From Limimonas halophila (GTDB taxonomy: Bacteria; Pseudomonadota; Alphaproteobacteria; Kiloniellales; Rhodovibrionaceae): a DNA stretch of 64,000 nt. Below, piece after piece: positions 35,470 to 44,067 of the stretch. Made by a program: the position numbers and the translations under genes. The stretch lies in assembly GCF_900100655.1 (NCBI RefSeq), contig NZ_FNCE01000007.1, positions 62,001-126,000 of the forward strand. The letters run 5' to 3'. Numbering within the stretch: position 1 is the stretch's first letter; each line of letters opens with the position of its first letter. The notes under the pieces are model-generated. The model saw only the letters and a program-made list of their open reading frames with translations. It was not told the DNA's origin and did not search any database.

Positions 35470-36729
35470 ATGACGGATGCGGGCGGCGAAACCCTGGACG
35501 TCGAGGTGCTGATCGTCGGCGGCGGCCTTGTCGGCGCGACGCTCGCGGCCGCGCTGGCGGTCAACGGCGTGACGGTGGCGCTGATCGACCGCGAGGATCC
35601 GAAGACGGTGCTGGACGCCGGCTTCGACGGCCGCGCCTCCGCCGTCGCCGCGGGCGCGCGCCACATGCTGCAGGCCATCGGCATGTGGGCGGAGATCGAC
35701 CCCCACGCCCAGCCCATCCGGTGGATCACCGTCAGCGACGGCAAGGTCGACCGCGGCGCCGGCCCCTGCAAGCTGCACTACGACAGCCGCGACGTCGGCG
35801 AGCCCTTCGGCCACATCGTGGAAAACCGCGAACTGCGCCGTGCCCAGCAGCGCTTCCTCGCCGGGTTGGACGCCAACCTCGTCCACCTCGCCCCCATGGG
35901 CGTCGAGCGCGTCGTCCGCCGCCCGCACGAGGTTGTCGCCGACCTCGCCGACGGCCGCCACGTCCGCGCCCGCCTCGTCGCCGCCTGCGACGGCCGCAAC
36001 TCCCGCCTGCGCCGCGAGGCGGAGATCGAGGTGCGCAGCTGGGGCTACGAGCAGGCCGCCATCGTGGGCACGCTCACCCACGAGCGCGCGCACCGCGGGG
36101 TCGCCTACGAGCACTTCCTGCCCGCCGGCCCCTTCGCCATGCTGCCCATGGTCGACGGCCCCGACGGCGAGCACCGCTCCTCGATCGTGTGGACGGAAAA
36201 CCGCGACCTCGCGGACCGCGCCGTCGAGCTGTCGCCCGAGGCCTTCGCCGAGCAGATCCACCGCCGCTTCGGCGACACCCACGGCGCCGTCACGCCCGTC
36301 GGCCCGCGCTTCCGCTACCCGCTCTCGGCGCTGCACGCCACGCGCTACACCGCGCAGCGGCTGGCGCTGGTGGGCGATTCCGCCCACGCCATCCACCCCA
36401 TCGCCGGCCAGGGGCTCAACATGGGCTTCCGCGACGTCGCGGCCTTCGCCCAATGCATCGTGGAGCAGCGCCGCCTGGGCCTCGACGTCGGCAGCCCCGA
36501 GGTGTTGCAGCGCTACGAGCGCTGGCGCCGGCTGGACAACACCACGCTCGTCGCCGCCACCGACGGCCTCAACCGCCTCTTCGCCACCGACCTGCCGCCC
36601 GTCCGCCTCGCCCGCGACCTGGGGCTGAGCGCCGTGGACCGCATGGACCCGCTGAAAAAGGTCTTCATGCGCCACGCCATGGGCATGGTCGGCGAGCTGC
36701 CCCGGCTGCTGCGCGCACAACCGTTGTGA
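35470..36729 (+). CDS. UbiH/UbiF/VisC-family FAD-dependent hydroxylase
   Basis: A 419-residue aromatic-ring monooxygenase of the ubiquinone-synthesis family. The N-terminal dinucleotide fold is VLIVGGGLVGATLAAALA. The mid-protein motif AACDGRNSRLRR is the DG motif, and LALVGDSAHAIHPIAGQGLNMGFRDV is the second FAD motif with the UbiH-type Gly-Gln-Gly. Which ring position it hydroxylates is not decidable. I start at the ATG at 35470 after a G-rich leader; an in-frame ATG at 35455 is possible. It is divergent from amtB, a known neighbourhood in this order. Confidence 0.9.
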   Translation: MTDAGGETLDVEVLIVGGGLVGATLAAALAVNGVTVALIDREDPKTVLDAGFDGRASAVAAGARHMLQAIGMWAEIDPHAQPIRWITVSDGKVDRGAGPCKLHYDSRDVGEPFGHIVENRELRRAQQRFLAGLDANLVHLAPMGVERVVRRPHEVVADLADGRHVRARLVAACDGRNSRLRREAEIEVRSWGYEQAAIVGTLTHERAHRGVAYEHFLPAGPFAMLPMVDGPDGEHRSSIVWTENRDLADRAVELSPEAFAEQIHRRFGDTHGAVTPVGPRFRYPLSALHATRYTAQRLALVGDSAHAIHPIAGQGLNMGFRDVAAFAQCIVEQRRLGLDVGSPEVLQRYERWRRLDNTTLVAATDGLNRLFATDLPPVRLARDLGLSAVDRMDPLKKVFMRHAMGMVGELPRLLRAQPL

Positions 36730-36814
36730 CGACCTTCCCCGCCGCTACCTTTCCTTAACGGATGCCGGGGTATCCTCCACCATCGCCAGCGGCGGCGATC
36801 CGAGGGGGTGTGCG

Positions 36815-37585
36815 ATGGACGACGCGCTTCAGCAGCAGCTCAGGACCGAGTTTCTGGAAGACGCCGGCGAGCGGCTCGACAGCATCCAAGCCGCCATCGA
36901 CGGCATCGTCGACGGCAGCCGCGCGCCCGCCGAAGCCCTGACGGCCGTGCGCCGCGAAACCCACGCCATCAAGGGTCAGGCCGGCAACTTCGGCTTCCCG
37001 CTCGTTTCCACGATCGCGCACCGCCTGGAGGACTTCGTCGACGGCGAGGAAACCCTCACGGCCGAGCTCGCGCGCAACGTCCAGGTCTTCGCCGACACCG
37101 TGCGCGAGATCGTGGAAACCGGCCGCGAGCCCGGCCAGAAGGAAGGCGACGAGCTGCTACGCGGCCTGCCCGCCAAGCAGGCGGCGCAAGACCTGGAAAT
37201 CACGGTGCTCGACGTCGAGGTGCTGCTCGGCACGCCCTCGCGCACCTCCGCCCGCATGGTCCGCGACGTGCTCCAGAACTGCGGCTACCGGGTCGTGCGC
37301 GCGGAAACCGGCATCGACTGCTTCACTCTCGCCATGCGCTCCAGGCCCGACGCCATGCTCCTCGCCTTCACCCTCGAAGAAGTCTCCGGCGGCGAACTCG
37401 TGCGCGCCTTCAACGCCATGCCCTCCATGGCCCAGATCCCAATGGCCATCCTCACAAGCTTCGAGCCCGGCCACCCCCAGCTCGCCCAGCTCCCCGGCGG
37501 CGTCTCCGTCGTGCGCACCAAGAAAGCCCACTTCGACGACGACATGGGCGCCTTCCTCGCCCGCATCCAAGCCGAAGCCCTTTAA
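36815..37585 (+). CDS. Hpt domain protein with degenerate receiver-like domain
   Basis: A 256-residue signalling protein. Residues 1-100 form a histidine phosphotransfer domain with phosphoacceptor H50 in HAIKGQAGNFGFP. Residues 125-255 have a receiver-like pattern starting ITVLDVEVLLG. The expected phosphoacceptor Asp region reads MLLAFTLEEVSGGE, so the Asp is missing, and the later Lys region (VVRTKK) is only partly kept. The second domain is therefore probably a binding or pseudo-receiver module. No kinase gene is adjacent. A palindromic repeat begins two bases after its stop. Confidence 0.82.
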   Translation: MDDALQQQLRTEFLEDAGERLDSIQAAIDGIVDGSRAPAEALTAVRRETHAIKGQAGNFGFPLVSTIAHRLEDFVDGEETLTAELARNVQVFADTVREIVETGREPGQKEGDELLRGLPAKQAAQDLEITVLDVEVLLGTPSRTSARMVRDVLQNCGYRVVRAETGIDCFTLAMRSRPDAMLLAFTLEEVSGGELVRAFNAMPSMAQIPMAILTSFEPGHPQLAQLPGGVSVVRTKKAHFDDDMGAFLARIQAEAL

Positions 37586-37586
37586 T

Positions 37587-37800
37587 AAACGCGAGGGCGT
37601 TTAATCCCATCAATCATTCGACATCGGCGTCGCGCGGCGGTGAATGGGTCTCTCACGACCAAGGATGATCCTTGGAACCATCAATCACCCGACACCGGCG
37701 TAAACGCTGGGGCGTTTAATCCCGTCAATCACTCGACACCGGCGTCGCGCGGCGATGAATGGGTCTCTCACGACCGGCTGCGGAAACGGCAGCGCGTTTC
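37587..37800 (+). repeat. Mosaic palindromic repeat cluster A
   Basis: Short hairpins alternate with a conserved linker. Hairpins: AAACGC-GAGG-GCGTTT (37587-37602), CCAAGGATGATCCTTGG (37659-37675), AAACGC-TGGG-GCGTTT (37702-37717). Linker: ATCCCATCAATCATTCGACA then CCGGCGTCGCGCGGCG, GATGAATGGGTCTCTCACGA. The same architecture is repeated after the SpoVR gene at 46958-47215 with covarying stems. The block starts two bases after the Hpt gene stop. Up to the GNAT gene at 37888 no coding sequence is seen. Confidence 0.85.
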
Positions 37801-37887
37801 ATCCCAGAATGAAAGGGCCTCTCGATCCAAAGCCGTGGCTGCGAACGCCACCTTCGACGTCCTGCACGCACAAGCCGGGAGGGAAAC

Positions 37888-38598
37888 GTGAGCGACACCA
37901 ACAGCCTCGGACAGCCCGTGGGCGATCCCCTGCCGGACTGGACGCCCCGGCGAGTGCCCGAGCCAGCGCCGCTGTACGGCCGCTGGTGCCGGCTGGAGCC
38001 GTTGTCGGCAGCGCGGCACGCGGATGCGCTCTTCGATGCCAACGCGGCCGACCGCGACGGCGCCATGTGGACCTACATGCCGTACGGCCCCTTCCCCGAC
38101 CGCGAACGGTACCGCGCCTGGGCAGCCGATGCGGCGGCGGGGGATGATCCGCTCTTCGTCACGGTGATCCCGGCTGCGGTCGGAACGCCGGCCGGTGTTG
38201 CGGCCTTCATGCGCATCACGCCCGCCCACGGCGTTCTGGAAATCGGCAACATCGCGTTCGCCCCGCTTCTCCAGGGTAGCGCCGCCGCCACGGAAGCCAT
38301 GTCCCTGATGCTGGGACATGCGTTCGATGCGCTCGGCTATCGCCGTGTGGAATGGAAGTGCGACGCGCTCAACGCCGCATCGCGCCGCGCCGCCTTGCGC
38401 CTCGGCTTCAGCTTCGAAGGCGTCTTCCGCCGGCACATGGTCGTGAAAGGCCGCAACCGGGACACGGCGTGGTACGCCATAACGGACACGGACTGGCCCG
38501 GACTGCGCGATGCCCATACCCGCTGGCTCGACCCGGCCAATTTCGACGCGGCCGGTCACCAGCGCACGCGGCTGAGCGATTTGACGGCGTCCGCCTGA
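37888..38598 (+). CDS. GNAT family N-acetyltransferase (RimJ/RimL type)
   Basis: A 236-residue acetyl-CoA-dependent acetyltransferase of the RimJ/RimL-like GNAT class. Features are LYGRWCRLEPL at the start of the fold, the acetyl-CoA loop region around LEIGNIAFAPLLQGSAAATEA, and DALNAASRRAALRLGFSFEGVFRRHM (motif B). The start is a GTG with GGGAGGG upstream. The substrate is unknown; enzymes of this subgroup acetylate protein N termini, antibiotics or small amines. Confidence 0.87.
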   Translation: MSDTNSLGQPVGDPLPDWTPRRVPEPAPLYGRWCRLEPLSAARHADALFDANAADRDGAMWTYMPYGPFPDRERYRAWAADAAAGDDPLFVTVIPAAVGTPAGVAAFMRITPAHGVLEIGNIAFAPLLQGSAAATEAMSLMLGHAFDALGYRRVEWKCDALNAASRRAALRLGFSFEGVFRRHMVVKGRNRDTAWYAITDTDWPGLRDAHTRWLDPANFDAAGHQRTRLSDLTASA

Positions 38599-38695
38599 AT
38601 GCGCCCCGGTTCGTGCCCCGACGCACCGCCCATGCTTGTTGCCGCCCGCCCGCACGCGTAGGACATGGATAAGGGCATCACACGGGAGGCGTAGC

Positions 38696-39343
38696 GTGCG
38701 ACGTCGCTTGGGCATTCTGGCAACGGCCGCGCTGCTGGGCGCGGCGCAGCTTCAAACCGGATGCGTCGCGGGGGTCGCCGCGGGCGGTGCCGCGACGGCG
38801 GGCGTGCTCGGCGCGCAGGAGCGCAGCTTCGCCCAGGCCGCCAGCGACGCCAAGATCCGCGCTCAGATCAACGACGCTTGGTTGCGCGCGGACGAGCGCA
38901 TGTACCGCCTGACATCGTTGCAGGTGTGGAACGGCCGCGTCCTCGTTTCGGGCGTCGTCCCCAACGAGGACATGCGCGTCCTGGCCATCGAGAAGGCCTG
39001 GACCGCCGAGGGCGTCAAAGAGGTCATCAACGAGATCCGCGTTGGCGAAACCGGCGGCGCGGGCGCCTTTACGGGCGACGCCTGGATCACCGCCAAGCTC
39101 AAGACCAAGCTGACCTTCGACAAGGAGGTCAACGCCGCCAACTACTCCATCGACACGGTGCACGACGTCATCTATCTGCTCGGCACCGCGCACGGCCGCG
39201 ACGAGCTCCAGCGCGTGATCGACCACGCGCGCAACGTCTCGGGTGTCGAGCGCGTCGTCAGCCACGTGCGCGTGCGCGACAGCGGCGATCAAAAGCCGGC
39301 GCGGCCGGCGGTGCCGGCCGACGGCGCGCAGACGGGCACCTGA
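38696..39343 (+). CDS. BON-domain lipoprotein (OsmY/DolP type)
   Basis: A 215-residue envelope lipoprotein with two BON domains. The signal peptide ends in the lipobox LQTGC with Cys23. The first BON domain (about 60-120, SLQVWNGRVLVSGVVPNEDM) is followed by the second (about 135-200, YSIDTVHDVIYLLGTAHGRDELQRVI). DolP/YraP-type proteins guard outer-membrane integrity. The GTG at 38696 has GGGAGG six bases upstream and gives a clean signal peptide; longer frames do not. Confidence 0.9.
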   Translation: MRRRLGILATAALLGAAQLQTGCVAGVAAGGAATAGVLGAQERSFAQAASDAKIRAQINDAWLRADERMYRLTSLQVWNGRVLVSGVVPNEDMRVLAIEKAWTAEGVKEVINEIRVGETGGAGAFTGDAWITAKLKTKLTFDKEVNAANYSIDTVHDVIYLLGTAHGRDELQRVIDHARNVSGVERVVSHVRVRDSGDQKPARPAVPADGAQTGT

Positions 39344-39376
39344 AACCCCCGGCGCGACACGAAGGGAACGCGGACG

Positions 39377-40342
39377 ATGAGCCTGGCCGTCGCCTTCCAG
39401 ATGGACCCGCTGGAGAGCATCGACGTCACCGCGGACAGCAGCTACGCGCTCGCCCTGGAAGCCCAGCGCCGCGGGCACGCCCTGTACCACTACCTGCCCC
39501 ACGCGCTGACGCTGCGCGACGGCCGTGTCCAGGCGCACGCGCGCCCCGTCACCTTCAGCCGCCACCCCGAGCAGCCCTTCGCCTACGGCGGATGGACGCA
39601 CCTGGACCTGGCGGGCCTCGACGTCGTGATGATGCGCCAGGATCCGCCCTTCGACATGGCCTACATCACGGCCACGCACCTGCTGGAAAAGGTGCACCCC
39701 GAGACCCTGGTGGTGAACGACCCCGTCTCGGTGCGCAACGCGCCGGAAAAGCTCTTCGTCACGCGCTTTCCGGACCTCATGCCGCCCACGCTGATCACCT
39801 CCGACAAGGCGGAGATCGCCGCCTTCCGCGCGGAGCACGAGGACATCATCCTCAAGCCGCTGTTCGGCAACGGCGGCGCCGACATCTTTCGCGTGCAGCC
39901 GAACGACGAGAACCTGAACGCCCTTGTGGAGATGTTCACCCGCGTCTACCGCGAGCCCATCATGGTGCAGGCGTATCTCCCGGAGATCCGCGAGGGCGAC
40001 AAGCGCATCATCCTCGTCGAGGGCGAGCCCGTGGGCGCGGTCAACCGCGTGCCGCCGCAGGGCGATGCGCGCGCCAACTTCCACGCCGGCGGCTACGCCG
40101 AGCGCGCGCCGCTGACCGAGCACGACCGCCGCGTGTGCGAGGCTGTGGGCCCCGCCCTGGTCGAGCGCGGCCTGCTCTTCGCCGGCATCGACCTCATCGG
40201 CGGCTACCTGACCGAGATCAACGTCACCTCGCCGACGGGGTTGCAGGAGGTCGACCGCCTCGACGGCGTGCACCTGGAAGCCACGATCTGGGACGCCATC
40301 GAGCGCCGTGTGGCCACCCGGCACCCCGAACCCGACGCGTGA
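39377..40342 (+). CDS. gshB: Glutathione synthetase
   Basis: ATP-grasp enzyme that joins gamma-glutamylcysteine and glycine. The 321-residue protein opens with the family's VAFQMDPLESIDVTADSSYA, has MMRQDPPFDMAYITATHLLE for substrate binding, the ATP-grasp Lys in DIILKPLFGNGGADIFRV, and the metal-binding end GIDLIGGYLTEINVTSPTG. It lies 33 nt after the BON lipoprotein gene and is likely co-transcribed with it. A glutathione-based redox buffer also fits the aerobic metabolism suggested by other genes. Confidence 0.97.
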   Translation: MSLAVAFQMDPLESIDVTADSSYALALEAQRRGHALYHYLPHALTLRDGRVQAHARPVTFSRHPEQPFAYGGWTHLDLAGLDVVMMRQDPPFDMAYITATHLLEKVHPETLVVNDPVSVRNAPEKLFVTRFPDLMPPTLITSDKAEIAAFRAEHEDIILKPLFGNGGADIFRVQPNDENLNALVEMFTRVYREPIMVQAYLPEIREGDKRIILVEGEPVGAVNRVPPQGDARANFHAGGYAERAPLTEHDRRVCEAVGPALVERGLLFAGIDLIGGYLTEINVTSPTGLQEVDRLDGVHLEATIWDAIERRVATRHPEPDA

Positions 40343-40541
40343 CGCCCGCCCAACGGCGGTCTACCCCAAAAGATTGTGTATCGAAACTGTGGACACGCAG
40401 CACGCGATGGTGTGACCGTGCTCTCGGTTGACGCTGGCGCGCACGGCGGGCTACGACCCTTGGTGGTCGCGCGCCACGCCCCGCCTGCGACCGTGGACGC
40501 CAAGACGACGCCGACCGGCCCAGCGCGTTGGAGGGCTTGTG

Positions 40542-41729
40542 GTGGCTGAGCTGAGCGGGCGCGACCCTGCGGCCGAGGTCCAGGCTTTCGTCGACTTCGT
40601 CGGCAAGACCACGCGCGGCGGCCGGCCCGGCGTGTCCGTCATCACCGTGTCGGTGCGCGAGCTGGAGCCCGCCACCGACATGGCCGCCGCTCGCGCCGAA
40701 CTCGTGCGGCGCCTGAACGAAACCGCGGACACCATCGGGGCGCGGCTGTTCAACCTCAACGATCGCTTTCTGGTCCTGGTGCCGCCGCAGGACGAGCTGA
40801 ACTTCGTGAACCACGTCTATCAGGTGCGCATGCGCGTGATCGAGGTGGTTGGCCGCCAGGCCTCCGAGCTGGGCCTGAACCCGGCGGAGTTCACGGACGT
40901 CCTGCACACCAAGCGCGACGCGCAGAAGCTGGCGACGCTCGCCCAGGCGGCCGCGGGCGAGCCCACCGCCGCCTCGTCGACTCCTGCGGGGCCGTTGTCG
41001 CAGGAACACATCGAATCGGTGGTCGAGCACGCGCGCGCCTGCGGTCCGCGCGACTTCGTCCAGACCTACGGCCGCTACCAGGCCCTCGCCCGCTTCGAGC
41101 GCGACGGCCGCGTCAGATGCGTCGCGCGCGAGCTGCACATCGCCATGGCGGAGCTGCGCGCCCGGCTCCTGCCCGGCGTGGACCTGATGGCCAACCCGAA
41201 CCTATTCCGCGAGCTGACGCGCAAGCTGGACGAGATCGTGCTGGCCTCCCTGGCCGAGTCGCGCATGCTCCAGGGCCACATCTCGGTGAACCTCAACATC
41301 GCCAGCATGGAAGAGGACACCTTCGAGCGCATCGCCGAGCGCGTGCGCGAGCGCGACAACACCTCGCTGTGGGTGGAAATGGACGTTTCCGACGTCCTGG
41401 CGAATCTGGCGCGCTACCGGCGCATCCGCCGGATCATGGACCGCAACCGCATTCACGCCATCGCCGACGGCGTCAACGCGGAGTTGGTTGCGGCGGCGGA
41501 GAACGCCGAGCTGGGCATGACGGGCTACAAGTTCATTGCGCCCCGCGATCTGAACGACATCGGCAACCTGCGTATCGCGGCGGAACAGGCCGTGCACGCG
41601 GGCAAGACGGCGATCCTGTCGCGAGTCGAGGACGCCAGCACGATCGAGATCGGTCAGCGCATGGGGATCGGGGTTTTCCAGGGCTTTTACATCGACGACC
41701 TCTTGCGCGCCCACGCTTCGGCCGGGTAA
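40542..41729 (+). CDS. Degenerate EAL-domain protein
   Basis: A 395-residue protein with an N-terminal region of unknown fold (1-150) and a C-terminal half resembling a c-di-GMP phosphodiesterase EAL domain. The helix and strand pattern is kept (NLFRELTRKLDEIVLASL, GHISVNLNIASMEEDTFERI, MGIGVFQGFYIDDLL). The ExL signature, the metal-binding Asp pair (IADGVN in place of a DDFG-like motif) and the catalytic Glu are missing. It is thus probably a non-catalytic binding or regulatory protein. Start GTG 40542 with GGAGGG at 40530; GTG 40539 is an alternative. Confidence 0.75.
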   Translation: MAELSGRDPAAEVQAFVDFVGKTTRGGRPGVSVITVSVRELEPATDMAAARAELVRRLNETADTIGARLFNLNDRFLVLVPPQDELNFVNHVYQVRMRVIEVVGRQASELGLNPAEFTDVLHTKRDAQKLATLAQAAAGEPTAASSTPAGPLSQEHIESVVEHARACGPRDFVQTYGRYQALARFERDGRVRCVARELHIAMAELRARLLPGVDLMANPNLFRELTRKLDEIVLASLAESRMLQGHISVNLNIASMEEDTFERIAERVRERDNTSLWVEMDVSDVLANLARYRRIRRIMDRNRIHAIADGVNAELVAAAENAELGMTGYKFIAPRDLNDIGNLRIAAEQAVHAGKTAILSRVEDASTIEIGQRMGIGVFQGFYIDDLLRAHASAG

Positions 41730-42073
41730 GCGACTCGGACGGCTGAAGGGGCGTCGCGCGGCGATCATGCATGCGGCGCAGTTGACGCGCCGGGCCGCGA
41801 AGCCATTTCATATCGAGAGAAAACCGGGATCGATATGACGGCGCAACGATCGCTGGAAGCGCCGGGCCGCGTAAGGCGTTTTGAAAAACGCGGCAGAGAT
41901 TTTGAAAACGACGCCGCCGTTAAACGCAAGGGCTAGGATACCAACGATCGCTTTCAAAACGTGTGGACCACGGCCGATTCATTAAGTTATCGTTCATTGT
42001 ACGGCAGTAAAACGGTGGGTGGCGTCCAACGCCCGTCCGGCACTGCCGGCGTAACCGCGCTGGAGGTTGAGAC
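41730..42073. other. Leader region of the prkA operon
   Basis: This 344-nt gap is richer in A and T than the flanking genes, especially 41880-42010, and contains no gene. It presumably carries the promoter(s) and leader of the prkA-yeaH-spoVR operon. I see no clear sigma-54 or extracytoplasmic-sigma consensus. GGAGG lies just before the prkA ATG. Confidence 0.6.
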
Positions 42074-44017
42074 ATGAGCGCGTCCGACGTTTTCGAAAAT
42101 TTCCGTAGCCGATACAGTGATCGGCAAAATTACGAGATGAGTATCGAAGAATACTTAAACGCATGTTCCTCCGACCCGATGGCGTACGCCGGGGCGGCTG
42201 AGCGCATGTTGGCGGCGATCGGCGAGCCGGAGGTCATCGACACCTCGCGGCACGAGCGCCTGGGCCGTATTTTTCAAAATCGCACGATCAAACGCTATCC
42301 CGCTTTCGCGGATTTTTACGGCATGGAAGAGACGATCGAGCGCATCGTCAGTTTCTTCCAGCACGCGGCGCAGGGCCTGGAGGAGCGCAAGCAGATCCTC
42401 TACCTGCTCGGCCCCGTCGGCGGCGGCAAGTCCTCGCTGGCCGAGCGTCTGAAGGAGTTGATGGAGGAATACCCCATCTACGTCCTCAAGGCCGGGGATG
42501 AGGTGAGCCCCATCTACGAGAGCCCGCTGGGGCTGTTCGACGCCGAGCGCGACGGCGCCGTGCTGGAGCGCAATTACGGCATCCCGCAGCGCCGCCTGCC
42601 CGGGATGTGCTCGGCGTGGGCGGTCAAGCGCCTGGACGAGTTCGGCGGCGACCTTTCCAAGTTCTCCGTCGTGCGCATCCACCCGTCCAAGCTGCGCCAG
42701 ATCGCCATCGCCAAGACCGAGCCCGGCGACGAGAACAACCAGGACATCTCCTCCCTGGTCGGCAAGCCGGACATCCGCAAGCTGGAGTTCTACAGCCAGG
42801 AAGACCCGGACGCCTACGCCTACTCCGGCGGGCTGAACCTGACGACCCAGGGCATCCTGGAGTTCGTCGAGATGTTCAAGGCGCCGCTGAAGATGCTGCA
42901 CCCGCTGCTCACGGCGACGCAGGAGAAGAACTACGTGGGCTCGGAAAACCTGGGCGCGCTACCGCACCAGGGCATCATCCTGGCCCACTCCAACGAGGCC
43001 GAGTGGCGCAACTTCAAGGCCAACCGCAACAACGAGGCCTTCCTCGACCGCATCAGCGTCATCCGCGTGCCCTACTGCCTGCGCGTGACCGAGGAGACGA
43101 AGATCTACGACAAGCTCCTCCAGCAGTCCGAGCTGGGCGCGGCCACCTGCGCTCCGGGCACGCTGGACATGATGGCGAAGTTCTCCGTGCTCACGCGCCT
43201 GAAGCCGCACGAGAACTCCTCGCTCTACGCCAAGATGCGGGTCTACGACGGCGAAAGCCTGCGCGGCAGCGACCCGCACGCCAAAACGGTGCAGGAGTAC
43301 CGCGACGCCGCCGGTGTGGACGAGGGCATGGACGGCATGTCCACGCGCTTCGCCTACAAGGTGCTCTCCGAGACCTTCAACTTCGACACCGAGGAGGTCG
43401 CCGCCGACCCGGTCCACCTGATGTACGTGCTGGAACAGGCGATCCGGCGCGAGCAGTACGACGAGGAAACCGAGCGCAAGTACCTCGCCTTCATCAAGGA
43501 GGAGCTGGCCCCCCGCTACGCCGAGTACATCGGCAAGGAGATCCAGAAGGCCTATCTGGAATCCTACGACGACTACGGCCAGAACCTCTTCGACCGCTAC
43601 ATCGCCTACGCGGACGCCTGGGTGGAGAACCAGGACTACAAGGACCCGGACACGGGCCAGATCATGGACCGGCAGGCGCTCGACCGCGAACTGGCCAAGA
43701 CCGAAAAGCCCGCGGGCATCGCCAACCCCAAGGACTTCCGCAACGAGGTGGTCAAGTTCGCCCTGCGCCAGCGGGCCCAGCACCAGGGCCACAACCCGCG
43801 CTGGACGTCCTACGAGAAGATCCGCGAAGTCATCGAGCAGCGCATGTTCGCGCAGATCGAGGAACTGCTGCCGGTGATCTCCTTCGGCACCAAGAAGGAC
43901 AGCGACAGCGAAGAGAAGCACCAGGCGTTCCTGGAGCGCATGGTGGAGCACGGCTACACCGAGCGGCAGGTCCGCCGGCTGGTCGAGTGGTACATGCGCG
44001 TGCGCGAGTCCGGGTGA
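42074..44017 (+). CDS. prkA: PrkA family serine protein kinase
   Basis: A 647-residue AAA-type serine protein kinase (YeaG in E. coli) linked to nutrient and nitrogen stress. Residues 1-350 include the AAA part with Walker A GPVGGGKSSLAERL near residue 115. The C-terminal PrkA domain (about 380-645) contains YKVLSETFNFDTEEVAADPV and ends with the family's RMVEHGYTERQVRRLVEWYMRVRES. The ribosome binding site GGAGG is seven bases before the ATG. It is first in the conserved prkA-yeaH-spoVR trio. Confidence 0.96.
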   Translation: MSASDVFENFRSRYSDRQNYEMSIEEYLNACSSDPMAYAGAAERMLAAIGEPEVIDTSRHERLGRIFQNRTIKRYPAFADFYGMEETIERIVSFFQHAAQGLEERKQILYLLGPVGGGKSSLAERLKELMEEYPIYVLKAGDEVSPIYESPLGLFDAERDGAVLERNYGIPQRRLPGMCSAWAVKRLDEFGGDLSKFSVVRIHPSKLRQIAIAKTEPGDENNQDISSLVGKPDIRKLEFYSQEDPDAYAYSGGLNLTTQGILEFVEMFKAPLKMLHPLLTATQEKNYVGSENLGALPHQGIILAHSNEAEWRNFKANRNNEAFLDRISVIRVPYCLRVTEETKIYDKLLQQSELGAATCAPGTLDMMAKFSVLTRLKPHENSSLYAKMRVYDGESLRGSDPHAKTVQEYRDAAGVDEGMDGMSTRFAYKVLSETFNFDTEEVAADPVHLMYVLEQAIRREQYDEETERKYLAFIKEELAPRYAEYIGKEIQKAYLESYDDYGQNLFDRYIAYADAWVENQDYKDPDTGQIMDRQALDRELAKTEKPAGIANPKDFRNEVVKFALRQRAQHQGHNPRWTSYEKIREVIEQRMFAQIEELLPVISFGTKKDSDSEEKHQAFLERMVEHGYTERQVRRLVEWYMRVRESG

Positions 44018-44067
44018 GCCGTTCAGGCGGCTCACCCGCCGTCGTGTGACGTGGTCAAGGAAGGTTC

